Assembly: GCF_000292345.1 (NCBI RefSeq)
Contig: NZ_ALOU01000035.1
Coordinates: 20,377 to 84,376, forward strand
From: Cupriavidus sp. BIS7
GTDB lineage: Bacteria; Pseudomonadota; Gammaproteobacteria; Burkholderiales; Burkholderiaceae
Direction of reading: 5' to 3'
DNA: 64,000 nucleotides
The notes under the pieces are model-generated. The model ran no database searches and had not been told where the DNA came from. It saw only the letters and a program-made list of their open reading frames with translations. A program made the translations under genes and the position numbers. Of this stretch, positions 26,283 through 35,406 are shown one piece after another; position 1 is the stretch's first letter, and every line of letters starts with the position of its first letter.

Positions 26283-27737
26283 TCATTCCTTCTGCGCTTG
26301 TACCCGGCCCGCCTTCACTGCCGCCTTCAAGGCCTCCCAGTCGGCCTCGTTGCGATCGGCGTACGCAAGCGCGAACTGTTGAATTGCCTCGTCGAATGCG
26401 TCTGACTTTCCGAGATATCCGCAAATCAACGCCGGGTCGCCCGCTTTCGCCATCGAATGGGCGAGTGCGTGGCCGCAGGACACTGCGTACTCGCTGAAGT
26501 CCTCGGCATCAAACGTGCTGAAGTCGAACGCGCCTTTCATGTCGCGCAACTGACGCACATAAAAATCGTTGCCGTCCGCGCGTGTCCTGGACCAGCCAAG
26601 GAAAATGTCGCTGGCCGACTGCAGCAGGCGCTGCCCATTGACCACGCGCTCGCCGTGGTTGGAAAACTTGCTCGCCGGCAAGTAACCTTCCAGTACCGAC
26701 GCACGCGCTTCCTTGACCTGCAGAAAGAGCGGGCTCTTCCCATCGGCCATGAATAGCGCCTCATAGCAGCGCGTGCCAACCGACCCCACGCCGACCACGC
26801 GCACCGCCATGTCGACCATCTCGTAGCGATCGAACAGCGAGCGCTGCGATCCGAGCAGCGACAGCCGATACTCGGCAAAGAAGCGCCTGACCATGTCGTT
26901 GAACTGCTTCGCCTCCTTGCGATTTCCCATGGGGAAGTGGCAGACCAGCGGCGGCACCTCCTTGATGCGCAGCCGGCCGTTGACCATTTCCGTACCATGG
27001 GCCAGGACGAGCCGCGACGATTGCTGCCTGGCCTTGCTGATCACCGCCTGTTCCTTCTTGCGCTCGAGAACCGTGTCGGCAATGGCCAGAATGTTTTCGG
27101 CCCCGAACTGGTAGTACCAGACATCGAGCGTGTCCATGGCGCTGAACTCGGCCATGCATTGGCGGAATGTCGCGCACAACCGCTGAACGATTGCGCGCTG
27201 CTCGCGCGCGCCAAGACCGCGTTCGCGCGCGGCAATGGCAAACGATGCGGCCAGCCTGCGCACATCCCAGTCGAATGGCCCCGGCAGCGTTTCGTCGAAG
27301 TCGTTGGGCCCGAACAGGATGCGGCGCTCGGGGCTGGCAAACAGGCCGAAGTTTGCCAGGTGGGCATCGCCGCCCAACTGCACGATGATGTTGGTACACG
27401 GCAGCCTGGACAGGTCGAATGCCATCAGCGGCGCGGCCCCGCGATAGAACGCAAACGGATTCGCCACCATGCGGCCATAGCGGATCGGAATCAGGTTCGG
27501 CACGCGGCCGCTATTCGAAGCCTCGATCAGGGCGACAGGGTCCCGATCCTCCACGGTACACGTTGCGAACTGCGCGCGCGGTACGCGCTGGCGTTCGGCC
27601 TTTCCGGCGGCACGGCGCGATGCCCGTGAGCCGCGGCCGCCAAACAGCCCGGCAACGTCCTCGGGCACGGTACCGGCATGCGGCTCGACGTGTTGTTGTG
27701 ACGCTTCGCGATGCGGAGTCTCGACGGTCTTTGGCAT
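26283..27737 (-). CDS. DUF2252 family protein
   Basis: 484 residues of DUF2252: RVPNLIPIRYGRMVANPFAFYRGAA, QLGGDAHLANFGLFASPERR (kinase-like GDAHLxNFG), FDETLPGPFDWDVRRLAAS, VVGVGSVGTRCY and FLQVKEARASVLE. The fold is related to aminoglycoside-phosphotransferase-like kinases, but no activity is established. Its upstream region carries the same 47-base element (27851-27897) as the SulP transporter gene, hinting at co-regulation. Confidence 0.9.
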   Translation of the reverse strand: MPKTVETPHREASQQHVEPHAGTVPEDVAGLFGGRGSRASRRAAGKAERQRVPRAQFATCTVEDRDPVALIEASNSGRVPNLIPIRYGRMVANPFAFYRGAAPLMAFDLSRLPCTNIIVQLGGDAHLANFGLFASPERRILFGPNDFDETLPGPFDWDVRRLAASFAIAARERGLGAREQRAIVQRLCATFRQCMAEFSAMDTLDVWYYQFGAENILAIADTVLERKKEQAVISKARQQSSRLVLAHGTEMVNGRLRIKEVPPLVCHFPMGNRKEAKQFNDMVRRFFAEYRLSLLGSQRSLFDRYEMVDMAVRVVGVGSVGTRCYEALFMADGKSPLFLQVKEARASVLEGYLPASKFSNHGERVVNGQRLLQSASDIFLGWSRTRADGNDFYVRQLRDMKGAFDFSTFDAEDFSEYAVSCGHALAHSMAKAGDPALICGYLGKSDAFDEAIQQFALAYADRNEADWEALKAAVKAGRVQAQKE

Positions 27738-27850
27738 GGCGGGCTCTTCTTCGATGAACAGACACGTTAAACGTGCTTCTCAGGCCGTCTTGCCGACCGG
27801 CGCGGGCGTTGTCGGCGCGTCGCGTGCGGCCAGCGTGACTCCGCCCTGGT

Positions 27851-27897
27851 TACATCATAGTGTCGCCATTGCGTAAGGCAGTAAGGGAGTATGCTGC
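27851..27897 (-). promoter_or_regulatory. Shared upstream element, copy A (before DUF2252 gene)
   Basis: On the minus strand it begins GCAGCAT and ends GACACTATGATGTA, with a CCTTACGCAATGGC-like middle. A second copy lies at 30542-30589 upstream of the SulP gene in the same orientation. TATGAT could be a -10 box; no sigma-70 -35 box is at the right spacing. 113 bases from the DUF2252 start. Confidence 0.6.
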
Positions 27898-27968
27898 ACT
27901 GCCGCAAGCGCTGCAGCGTGCAAGTTGCCTGTACGATTGCGGCAAGAGGCAGCAATCGTCGCGCCGAT

Positions 27969-28016
27969 CGGCTCCACCTCGGGCTCCACCTCGGGTTCCA
28001 CCTCGGGTTCCACCTC
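27969..28016. repeat. Four tandem 12-base repeats
   Basis: GG(C/T)TCCACCTCG repeated four times without gaps, ending 24 bases before the LysE-family start codon. The first two units have C and the last two T at position 3. It lies in the divergent promoter region, so copy-number change could affect expression of the transporter. Confidence 0.85.
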
Positions 28017-28040
28017 GCTGCGTACAGCTGAGAACACATC

Positions 28041-28652
28041 ATGGACCACGTCAACACCCTGCTCGCACTCACTGGTGTCATGCTGCTGAGCGTCGCCAGC
28101 CCGGGTCCGAACTTCGTGATCGTCACATCGACGGCAATCGCGTCCCGGCGGGCCGGCGTGGTGACGGGCCTCGGACTCGCCGCGGCATCAGGCACCTGGG
28201 CACTGATCGCGATAGCAGGCCTGAGCCTGATCGTCACGCATGTCACCTGGATCGGCACGGTGCTGCGGATTGCCGGCGCGGCCTATCTGGTCTGGCTTGG
28301 TACGAAGATGATCTGCGCGGCGCGCAAGCCGCTGAACGCACCCGCACGCGCGGTCTCCTCCGGTTGGGCTGCCGCGAAGAAGGGGTATGTCGTCAGCATG
28401 ACGAACCCCAAGGCCGTCGCGTTCTACGGAAGCATCTTCGCCCTGATGGTTCCCGCACATGCGCCGGTGTGGTTCAACATCGCGGTCATTGCGATCTCGG
28501 CCGGCGTGTCATGCGCCTGGTACTGCGGGGTGGCGCTGCTCGCGTCGCACCCCACCGTTCACCGGTTCCTGCTGCGGCGCAAGGCCGCGCTGGATACCGT
28601 AGTGGGGACACTGCTGATTGGACTTGGCGTCCGCATGTTCGCGGGGCGCTGA
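28041..28652 (+). CDS. LysE/RhtB-family amino-acid exporter
   Basis: 203 residues, five to six membrane segments. The family signature is MLLSVASPGPNFVIVTSTAIASRRAGVVTGLGLA at the N-terminus, with GAAYLVWLGTKMI and SMTNPKAVAFYGSIFA. It would export an amino acid or derivative by proton antiport. Weak ribosome site (GAGAACACATC). A tandem repeat lies directly upstream. Confidence 0.9.
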   Translation: MDHVNTLLALTGVMLLSVASPGPNFVIVTSTAIASRRAGVVTGLGLAAASGTWALIAIAGLSLIVTHVTWIGTVLRIAGAAYLVWLGTKMICAARKPLNAPARAVSSGWAAAKKGYVVSMTNPKAVAFYGSIFALMVPAHAPVWFNIAVIAISAGVSCAWYCGVALLASHPTVHRFLLRRKAALDTVVGTLLIGLGVRMFAGR

Positions 28653-28674
28653 GAGGGAGCGCTTATCGAGCATC

Positions 28675-30411
28675 TCACGCCGGCTTGGCGGGGGGTGCAG
28701 GTGTGGGCGCGGGGCTCGGCGGCTGCACGTCACGGAGGACCACCACCGCCTCCTCCACGGTCAAGAACATCCGGTGATGTCCGGGTTCCCCGGCAAGCGC
28801 GCGATAAGTCTCCAGTTCTTCCAGTACGCCTTCAGGTACGGCAACCGTGGCGATACCTACGCCACGCCGCTCCAGCTCCTCGCGAAGCTGCTGCAGTGTC
28901 TTGCCAGCGGTATAGTCGATATTGAAGATCTCGGAAGCATCGATGACCACCCACTTCACCGGTGCATTCGTCTGCTCGACGAGTTTCAGGACTTCCTCCA
29001 TGAAGCGGCCCGAGTTTGCATAGAAGACATCCGCCTCGAAGCGATACGCAACGATGCCCGGGGCCGCAAACAGGTCCGGCGCCACCTGGTGTGCATCCCA
29101 GTGGCCGCTCGGATGCGGCGTCAGCACACGGGTGCGCAGCCGGTAGCTGTAGCGCGTATGGTCAAGCAGCGACAGCAGCACCGCGGCCAGGATGCCATGC
29201 ATGACGTCGACAAACACCACCACACCGGCAGTGATCAGCGCGATGAGAAACTCATCCTTCTGCACGCGAAACAGCTCGGTCATGCCTTTCACGTCGATCA
29301 GCTTCACGCCGATCATGAAGACGATTGCGGACAGCACCGCAGCCGGCAGGAAGCTCAGCGGCCCGGTCAGGAACAGCAGCACCAGCAGCACGATGACGGC
29401 CGTGGTCAGGTGGGCGAACTGAGTTCTCCCGCCAGCATCATCAACCATCTCCGTCTTGGTCGGGCTGCCGTTGACGACGAATGTCCCGGTTAGCGCAGCC
29501 ACCGCATTTGCACCGGCAAGGCCGACGATGTCGAGGTTGTCGTCGCCACGCTCGTTGTAGCGGTTGGCATAGGCCCGGGCAGTTGCCGCACTCTGCGCGA
29601 TGATGACGATGAAACAGGAGGCGGCGGTCACCAGTACCTGCTCCATATGTGCAGGATGCAACGGCGGCAATGACAGCGACGGCAATCCGCTGGGCACCTT
29701 GCCGATGACCTCGATGCCATGCTGCGAGAAATTGAATACCACACTGCCGACTATCGAGCCAATCACGGCAATCAGCGCGCCCGGAGCGCGTGGCACGAAG
29801 CGCTTGCAGCCAAGGATCACCGCCAGCACCGAGAACGAGAGCACGGTCGTGACCAGGCTTAACTCGCCAAGCCGCTGAAATACCGATGCAAGTTGAAGGA
29901 GCGGCCCGTGTCCTTGTTTGGCCAGCCCGAACAGCCCGGAAAGCTCCCCAACGGCGACCTGTATGCCGACGCCCGTGAGGAAGCCGATCAGCGCGCTGCG
30001 CGACAGGAAATCCGCAAGAAAGCCAAGGCGAAGCACCCGCGCGAGCACAAGCAGGACGGCAACGGCCAGCGCCACCTCACTGGTAAGACCGACATACTCC
30101 GGGCTGCCCAGCGCGGCCACCGCTACCAGGGAACTGGCAAGGATGGCGGCAGTAGCCGAATCGGCCGCAACAACCAGGTGTCGCGACGCCCCCAGCAGTG
30201 CAAATGCCACAAGGGGCAGCAATATCGTGTAGAGACCCGTGACGGTCGGTGTGCCCGAGATCTTGGTGTACCCCATCACCTCCGGAATCCCGAGCGCCGC
30301 CAGCGTAATGCCGGCGACGACGTCGTGCGGCAATTGCGCCCGGTTGATTGGCAACAGCCCTTTCAGGAAAGGCATGCGACGTATGGGAGCATCGGTCGGG
30401 GTGGTCGCCAT
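28675..30411 (-). CDS. SulP-family anion transporter with STAS domain
   Basis: 578 residues: 10-12 membrane segments with the SulP pattern AALGIPEVMGYTKISGTPTVTGLYTILLP, GLAGANAVAALTGTFVVNGSPTKTE and a C-terminal STAS domain (VVIDASEIFNIDYTAGKTLQQLREELERRG). Candidate substrates are sulfate, bicarbonate or dicarboxylates. Start at 30411 has GAAGGAG upstream; the extra 18 codons of the longer frame cover that site. Carries copy B of the element shared with the DUF2252 gene. Convergent with the LysE gene. Confidence 0.92.
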   Translation of the reverse strand: MATTPTDAPIRRMPFLKGLLPINRAQLPHDVVAGITLAALGIPEVMGYTKISGTPTVTGLYTILLPLVAFALLGASRHLVVAADSATAAILASSLVAVAALGSPEYVGLTSEVALAVAVLLVLARVLRLGFLADFLSRSALIGFLTGVGIQVAVGELSGLFGLAKQGHGPLLQLASVFQRLGELSLVTTVLSFSVLAVILGCKRFVPRAPGALIAVIGSIVGSVVFNFSQHGIEVIGKVPSGLPSLSLPPLHPAHMEQVLVTAASCFIVIIAQSAATARAYANRYNERGDDNLDIVGLAGANAVAALTGTFVVNGSPTKTEMVDDAGGRTQFAHLTTAVIVLLVLLFLTGPLSFLPAAVLSAIVFMIGVKLIDVKGMTELFRVQKDEFLIALITAGVVVFVDVMHGILAAVLLSLLDHTRYSYRLRTRVLTPHPSGHWDAHQVAPDLFAAPGIVAYRFEADVFYANSGRFMEEVLKLVEQTNAPVKWVVIDASEIFNIDYTAGKTLQQLREELERRGVGIATVAVPEGVLEELETYRALAGEPGHHRMFLTVEEAVVVLRDVQPPSPAPTPAPPAKPA

Positions 30412-30541
30412 TTTCTTGTGCTCCTCGAAGGAGGGAGATGTGTTCTCCGGTGCACGCGACTGCAACCCGCCCGACCGGCTACCGCGCAGGACGCGCCGTG
30501 CCGATCAAAAAGTTGAGGAATCAGGCACATTCCCGCTTCGC

Positions 30542-30589
30542 TACATCATAGTGTCACGATCGCGCGAGGCCATAGGGAAGACATGCTGC
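30542..30589 (-). promoter_or_regulatory. Shared upstream element, copy B (before SulP gene)
   Basis: On the minus strand GCAGCAT...CCCTATGGCCTCGCGCGA...GACACTATGATGTA. The last 14 bases and first 7 bases are identical to copy A, and the middle is similar with one indel. 130 bases upstream of the SulP start. Confidence 0.6.
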
Positions 30590-30644
30590 CATGCAGCAAT
30601 CAGAAGCCAGGGGCGGGCAGACAAAGCCCGCAGGCAGTGCCTCG

Positions 30645-31049
30645 TCAGTGCGATTCGACGTACCGCTTGAAATTGTTCAGGATGGCCTGCCACCCTTGTT
30701 GTTGCTGCTCGACCGGGTACACCGTTTCGGCGTCGAAGCTCACACGCACCGTCACACCCGATGGCGCATCGAGAAACTCGACCTGGGCATTCCGGTCCCC
30801 AAAGGCGTACTCGATCCGTTTGTTTTCAACGATCTTCGTATAGGTCCCGGCGAAATCGAACCCCATGCTGCCGTCCTTTGCCTCCATCCGCGAGGAAAAG
30901 GCGCCACCCTCGCGCAAATCGACCGTGGCGGCCGTCGTGTGCCAGTCGGCAGACGCGGCGTTCCACTGCTTGATGTCTTCCGGCGTCGTGTAGGCACGCC
31001 ATACGTTTTCAATCGGGGCTGCAACGGTGGTTTCAACGGTGATCTTCAT
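30645..31049 (-). CDS. SRPBCC/AHSA1-domain protein
   Basis: 134 residues of the START-like AHSA1 family: MKITVETTVAAPIENVWRAYTTPEDIKQWNAAS, REGGAFSSRMEAKDGSMGFDFAGTY and C-terminal GWQAILNNFKRYVES. Members bind hydrophobic ligands or act as Hsp90-activator-like proteins; this stand-alone form has no defined role. ACAAGGACGATAAGGGACC precedes the ATG. Confidence 0.88.
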   Translation of the reverse strand: MKITVETTVAAPIENVWRAYTTPEDIKQWNAASADWHTTAATVDLREGGAFSSRMEAKDGSMGFDFAGTYTKIVENKRIEYAFGDRNAQVEFLDAPSGVTVRVSFDAETVYPVEQQQQGWQAILNNFKRYVESH

Positions 31050-31158
31050 GGTCCCTTATCGTCCTTGTTGGTGCGCCTGGCGCTCTTGATGAAGTCGTTC
31101 GATAACCTCGGCAATGCGGGCCGACTATAGTTCACCAGATTGATCCGTGCAATCGCGT

Positions 31159-32556
31159 CTATGTAGGCTTGGCTTCCCGGCTCTCGTTCGGCAGCCCGGC
31201 TTCGGCGCCTGCAGCCTGCTCGCCATCCCTGGTGGCAATCAATGCTTTCGGCGTCAGCGGAATCACGGCCAGGATCAGGGCGTACACGGCGGTGGTCGCG
31301 ATGACGCAGTAGGCAAATCCGTGTGCGGCGTCGCTGTTGTAGATCCATGACCCCAGCAGATCGCCCGCACGCCCGGACAGCGCCAGCACGCCATCCACCA
31401 GCATCATCAACGTGCCTTGCAGGCCAGGCGGACACGACCGCATGGCAAGGTCCAGGTACGCCGCCGTGGCGATGCCGCCCATCAGCCCGATCGGCGCCGC
31501 AAGTACCAGGGCCAGATCTGCGGAGCGAATGAATGCCAGCGGAATCATCTGCGGCACGGCGACGATCGTCCCCCACCACAGCAGCTTGTTCAGCGCCACC
31601 CTTTTGCACAGGTAGCCATATAGCAGGAACGTCGGCACAAACGCAGCGGCAAAGATCCCGTTGTAGTACGAGTAGATCGAGTCCGATGCATGCAGCTCGT
31701 TGGCCAGATAGAACTGCAGCGGCGTAGCCGCTCCGGGGGCGAAGTTCCATAGAAAGCAGATCAGCACCGCGGGATAGACAGCCCTGTGCCTGAGCAGCCG
31801 CCTGACATTCCCGACGAAATCGGTAGCCCGCGCTTGCGGCGCTTCGTAGACCCGGCGGAATACCGAGGCTGGCTTCCAGATCGCCAGCGCGGCAATCAGC
31901 AGATTGATCATCGCCACCAGGAAGAAGGCCTCCTGCGGCGGAAGATGATCCGACACATAGCCGGACGCGAACGCTCCCGCCACGACCGGCACGGAACCCA
32001 CCACGTTCCATAGCGCGCTCAGGCGGCCGGACATGAGCTTCTCCTGGCCCACCAGCGCGATCAACCCCTGGTACGCGGCCGCGACGAACCGGAACGACAG
32101 CATGGCCACCAGCGTCCCGGTCAGCAATCCCGCGTACGAGAACCGCAGGTGCACCATCCAGATGCACGCCACCGCAGTAACCGGCGCGAAGATCAGGAAG
32201 TAGCCGCGATCGCGCAATCCCAGCGGGCTCCACTGGTCGCGCACGAGACCGAAGACGAACGCGACGTACACGGGGATGCCCGTCACGAGCCGGAATGTGG
32301 AAATCTGCGTCGCCGTGGCGTGCAACTGGTTCTTGAGCAGGTACGACGTCTGGATATCGACAAGGGCGCCGGCCGGCGTTGCCAGGTAGACAAACAGCGT
32401 CAGCCAGCCGAAGTACAGCAAGGTTCGGTCGCGGCCTTCGGAGCCATCACGATCAGAGGCGGCCAGCATTGTTGCACCCAAACGCAAGACTGCGGTCTCG
32501 ACCTGTTCCGGACTTCCAATCGGAACGGCTCGCAGCGCCACATCGGCATATGGCAA
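31159..32556 (-). CDS. MFS transporter (folate/biopterin-transporter-like)
   Basis: 465 residues with about 12 membrane segments. TLFVYLATPAGALVDIQTSYLLKNQLHATATQISTFRL and GVLALSGRAGDLLGSWIY resemble the BT1/folate-biopterin MFS branch, though substrate cannot be inferred. The start codon is uncertain: 32556 has only a weak purine stretch, and Met30 (32469) is an alternative just before the first membrane segment. Downstream of the TAXI protein gene on the same strand, 52 bases apart, so possibly co-transcribed. Confidence 0.8.
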   Translation of the reverse strand: MPYADVALRAVPIGSPEQVETAVLRLGATMLAASDRDGSEGRDRTLLYFGWLTLFVYLATPAGALVDIQTSYLLKNQLHATATQISTFRLVTGIPVYVAFVFGLVRDQWSPLGLRDRGYFLIFAPVTAVACIWMVHLRFSYAGLLTGTLVAMLSFRFVAAAYQGLIALVGQEKLMSGRLSALWNVVGSVPVVAGAFASGYVSDHLPPQEAFFLVAMINLLIAALAIWKPASVFRRVYEAPQARATDFVGNVRRLLRHRAVYPAVLICFLWNFAPGAATPLQFYLANELHASDSIYSYYNGIFAAAFVPTFLLYGYLCKRVALNKLLWWGTIVAVPQMIPLAFIRSADLALVLAAPIGLMGGIATAAYLDLAMRSCPPGLQGTLMMLVDGVLALSGRAGDLLGSWIYNSDAAHGFAYCVIATTAVYALILAVIPLTPKALIATRDGEQAAGAEAGLPNESREAKPT

Positions 32557-32608
32557 CTGCTCGCAGTAAGTGTAGGCAAAAAATGCGCTGGCGCCGGGAC
32601 CGGCTCCC

Positions 32609-33952
32609 CTACTCCTTCACCTTCTCGGCCGCTTGCAGGATCCGGTTCCGCACGACGGCGATGGCCTGCTTGAGGGCGTAGACATCCTGAAAATAGCGCT
32701 GCGGCATCTGTATCTGGCTGGCGTGCGCGTCGATCTGCTCGATTTCATCGCGCCACTGCGCAATCTGCTGCCGCGTGGGCTGCCCGCTTCTCCATATTTC
32801 GTCCTCCAGCGCCTTGATTTCGCGATACCAGACCACGAGCCGGCTCTTGATCCGCGATTCCGCCAGACGCGGCAGTGCCTGCAGAAAGCCCAGCAGCAGG
32901 GCCATGAACGGGACCAGGATCAGCAGGCGTCTTTCGACAAAGCTGGCAAGCCAGAATGGCAGATACCTCTGCAGGAACGGACGGCCCGATTTGAAGAAGC
33001 GCGTGCTTTCCTCGGAAACGGGAAATTCGTTGGTGTTCAGGTTGGGAAACGTGCCGAGCGGCGTGAAGTAGTCTTCGCCGCCGTGGACGGATTTGGCCGC
33101 TTCCAGCAGCAGGTAGACCAGAGCCGGGTGCAGCGTGTCCTTGGATACGAGCAGGGCCTTGGCGGCCAGCAGCGTGACATCACGCTGCGGAAGATCGTTG
33201 ACGATGCTGGTTGAGGCGCGCGGGAAAACAATCTTGGAGAGCGACGGGAATTTCTGCACCAGCGCATCGGCCTGCGCAAAGCTCATCAGCTTCAGATCGC
33301 TGTTCAACAGCGTCTGCTGCATCTCCGCATCCGGCCTGCCAATAAAGAAGGCGGCGTCGATCTGCCCGCTCTTGAGGCCCTGATATGCCGCGCCAGCATC
33401 CATCTGCAGCAGCGTGGCATTCCCTGCGGTAATGCCGCTATGCGCAAGCAATACGCGGGCAACCTGAAGCAGGCCGCTGCCGGGCACGCCTACGGACACC
33501 TTTTTTCCTTGCAGTTGGGACAGGCGGTCCAGGGTGGCGGCGCCACGATAAAACACCCAGATCGGCTCATAGGAAACGGCGGCGATGGTCTCCAACCCGT
33601 CAGTTTCGTCCGGAGGGACAGTGCCTGACTGGATAAATCCCACCTCGTATTCGCTATCCGGGTTCTTCAGCCGCTCATAGTTCTCGATCGAACCGGAAGA
33701 ACTGCGGATATCAAGCGTGATGCCTTCGCGTTTCAGGACGGGCGCGTAGCGATCCGCAAAGCCGCGATAGATTCCCTTGTCCGCCCCGGTCGTAATGACA
33801 ATCGTGCGCTGGATGGCAGGCTTGAGAACCGCCGCCAGCGACCAGCCAAGCGCGGCAATCAGCAGGATGACTGCAATGATGAAAAACCGCCGCCTGCCTG
33901 CTGTCATCGGGGGATTCTGGCTGCGGCGAAGAGCTGGATCGCGCCTGGGCAT
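32609..33952 (-). CDS. Membrane-anchored TAXI-family (TRAP) solute-binding protein
   Basis: 447 residues. N-terminal anchor (FFIIAVILLIAALGWSLA), then a TAXI solute-binding domain (TIVITTGADKGIYRGFADRY, QGKKVSVGVPGSGLLQVARVLL, YQGLKSGQIDAAFFIGRP), then a second membrane segment (RRLLILVPFMALLLGFLQAL) and a C-terminal helical tail. Ordinary TAXI proteins are about 320 residues and soluble. No TRAP permease genes are adjacent, so it may be a sensor or act with a distant permease. Start 33952 is supported by GAGGGGGAACGCC directly before it. Confidence 0.83.
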   Translation of the reverse strand: MPRRDPALRRSQNPPMTAGRRRFFIIAVILLIAALGWSLAAVLKPAIQRTIVITTGADKGIYRGFADRYAPVLKREGITLDIRSSSGSIENYERLKNPDSEYEVGFIQSGTVPPDETDGLETIAAVSYEPIWVFYRGAATLDRLSQLQGKKVSVGVPGSGLLQVARVLLAHSGITAGNATLLQMDAGAAYQGLKSGQIDAAFFIGRPDAEMQQTLLNSDLKLMSFAQADALVQKFPSLSKIVFPRASTSIVNDLPQRDVTLLAAKALLVSKDTLHPALVYLLLEAAKSVHGGEDYFTPLGTFPNLNTNEFPVSEESTRFFKSGRPFLQRYLPFWLASFVERRLLILVPFMALLLGFLQALPRLAESRIKSRLVVWYREIKALEDEIWRSGQPTRQQIAQWRDEIEQIDAHASQIQMPQRYFQDVYALKQAIAVVRNRILQAAEKVKE

Positions 33953-34182
33953 TGGCGTTCCCCCTCGTCAGGCTTTGCCCAAGCGTGGGGAAATCAGGAC
34001 TACCGCATTGAAATCCGCCATCGTTGATCGACCCCTGGTTTTTTTCGTATTTCTACGATACCAGATTGTCGTTTTGCATCCCCCGATTTCCGCCCCGGGG
34101 GCCCCGCGCAATAGGGTGGCACTGATGGCAACTGAATCTCCGCGCTGTCCTTTGGCGGGTGGGTAACGGGCTACTGAAGGCG

Positions 34183-34222
34183 AGCGGGCGCCCAGGCCGG
34201 CCAACCGGTCTGGGCGCCCGCT
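34183..34222 (-). terminator. Hairpin ending the steroid operon
   Basis: 13-base perfect stem AGCGGGCGCCCAG (34183-34195) / CTGGGCGCCCGCT (34210-34222), extended inward by CCGG/CCGG around a CCAA loop. It stands 18 bases beyond the kshA stop. No T-run follows on the minus strand, but the stem is very stable. The rest of 33953-34182 shows no gene. Confidence 0.75.
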
Positions 34223-34239
34223 AGAACCCAGCCCCGCCC

Positions 34240-35316
34240 TCAGCCTTCAAACACGTGCGTCAGCGGCGGCGGCGCGATGCCGCCCGGATTGAGCGCGGAC
34301 TCGCGCCGTGCCACCATGCTCGGCCGCACCTGCTCCACGTCGGTATAGAACTGCTGGTACCACTCGCGCATCTGGTAGACCGGCCCGTCGCCTTCGCACA
34401 GCAGCGGGTTGTCGATGCGGATCTTGCTGTCCCAGATCGCCACGTCCTCGTAGAACGCCTCGCGCGCCTGCGCCACGTAGGCCTGCGCGATCTCGTCGTT
34501 CTGCGCGTCGGACAGGCCCGGGATCTTCTTCACCAGCACGCCGTAGCGCAACTCGAAGCTGTTGAGGTCGATCGGCACATGGCAGTTCAGCAGGATCGAA
34601 TGAATGTCCTGATCCCCCATGCGCCCGGTCATCTCGGTGATGTGGTACGCGGGGCCGAAGTAGGTCGAGTGCGCGGTCAGCCGTGCGTCGCCGGACAGCC
34701 TGGCGCTGCGCCCGATCATCAACTGCGTGCCCTTGTGGGCTTCGAACAGGTTGCCGAAGTAGTCCACGGGCGCGCCGTGCACGGTGCCGAAGTGCGCCAT
34801 GTCGGACAAGTTGTCCACCAGTTCACGGCAGTTGGTGCCAATTACCATCTTGTCGAGCGCCCACGCCGACCAGTCCGGCGAAAAGCACGCGTCGATACGC
34901 GGGATGGCCACTTCGGACGGCGCCGGGTTGCCTTCCGGGTCATGCCAGATAAACAGCAGGTGGTTCTGTTCGCTCACTTCCCACGCACCAATGCGCGCCT
35001 TGGGCGGTACACGCTTGCAGTACGGAATCTCCTTGCAGGCGCCGTCGCCACCCCATTTCCAGCCATGGAACGGGCACACCAGCTGGTCCCCCTGCACGGT
35101 GCCGGTACTGAGGTCGGCGCCCATGTGCGGGCAGTAGCCGTCAATCACGCGGATGGCGCCGGTGGAATCGGCAAACGCCGCCAGGCGCCGGCCAAAGATA
35201 TTCAGCGTGTGCGGCTTGCCGTCGCGGTAGTCGTTGGCCAGCCCCAGGCAATGCCAGCCGCGCGCATAGCGGGGTTCGGGCGGGCGCGATTCAATCTTGT
35301 AGCCGTTGGCGATCAT
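34240..35316 (-). CDS. kshA: KshA-type 3-ketosteroid 9-alpha-hydroxylase oxygenase
   Basis: 358-residue Rieske oxygenase. Rieske cluster ligands C62-H64 (CPHMG) and C81-H84 (CPFHGW), followed by KWGGDGACKEIPYCKR, which is nearly the KshA signature WGGDGKCK.IPYAKR. Mononuclear iron site in NCRELVDNLSDMAHFGTVH (His175, His180). KshA with a reductase (KshB) hydroxylates C9 of 3-ketosteroids such as AD/ADD, which opens ring B. No reductase gene is adjacent. Slightly shorter than actinobacterial KshA. It is separated from the upstream gene by 90 bases that carry the proposed steroid operator. Confidence 0.88.
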   Translation of the reverse strand: MIANGYKIESRPPEPRYARGWHCLGLANDYRDGKPHTLNIFGRRLAAFADSTGAIRVIDGYCPHMGADLSTGTVQGDQLVCPFHGWKWGGDGACKEIPYCKRVPPKARIGAWEVSEQNHLLFIWHDPEGNPAPSEVAIPRIDACFSPDWSAWALDKMVIGTNCRELVDNLSDMAHFGTVHGAPVDYFGNLFEAHKGTQLMIGRSARLSGDARLTAHSTYFGPAYHITEMTGRMGDQDIHSILLNCHVPIDLNSFELRYGVLVKKIPGLSDAQNDEIAQAYVAQAREAFYEDVAIWDSKIRIDNPLLCEGDGPVYQMREWYQQFYTDVEQVRPSMVARRESALNPGGIAPPPLTHVFEG

Positions 35317-35378
35317 GACGAGTGTCTCCTTGTTGTCCCGTGCAGGTGTTTCACGATACGAGCCGCGCGCATGCGGCT

Positions 35379-35396
35379 CATCGTCCCAATGGACTA
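35379..35396 (-). promoter_or_regulatory. Proposed steroid-regulon operator before kshA
   Basis: On the minus strand TAGTCCATTGGGACGATG, 63 bases before the kshA ATG. It contains the dyad GTCC-N4-GGAC and matches copies at 54999-55016 and 55905-55922. Confidence 0.65.
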
Positions 35397-35406
35397 CTAC
35401 CGCCGG

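Noticed and set aside
27969..28016. The 12-base repeat read as coding (Gly-Ser-Thr-Ser repeats)
   Set aside because: No start codon or coding sequence extends from it on either strand beyond the repeat; it lies in a divergent intergenic region.
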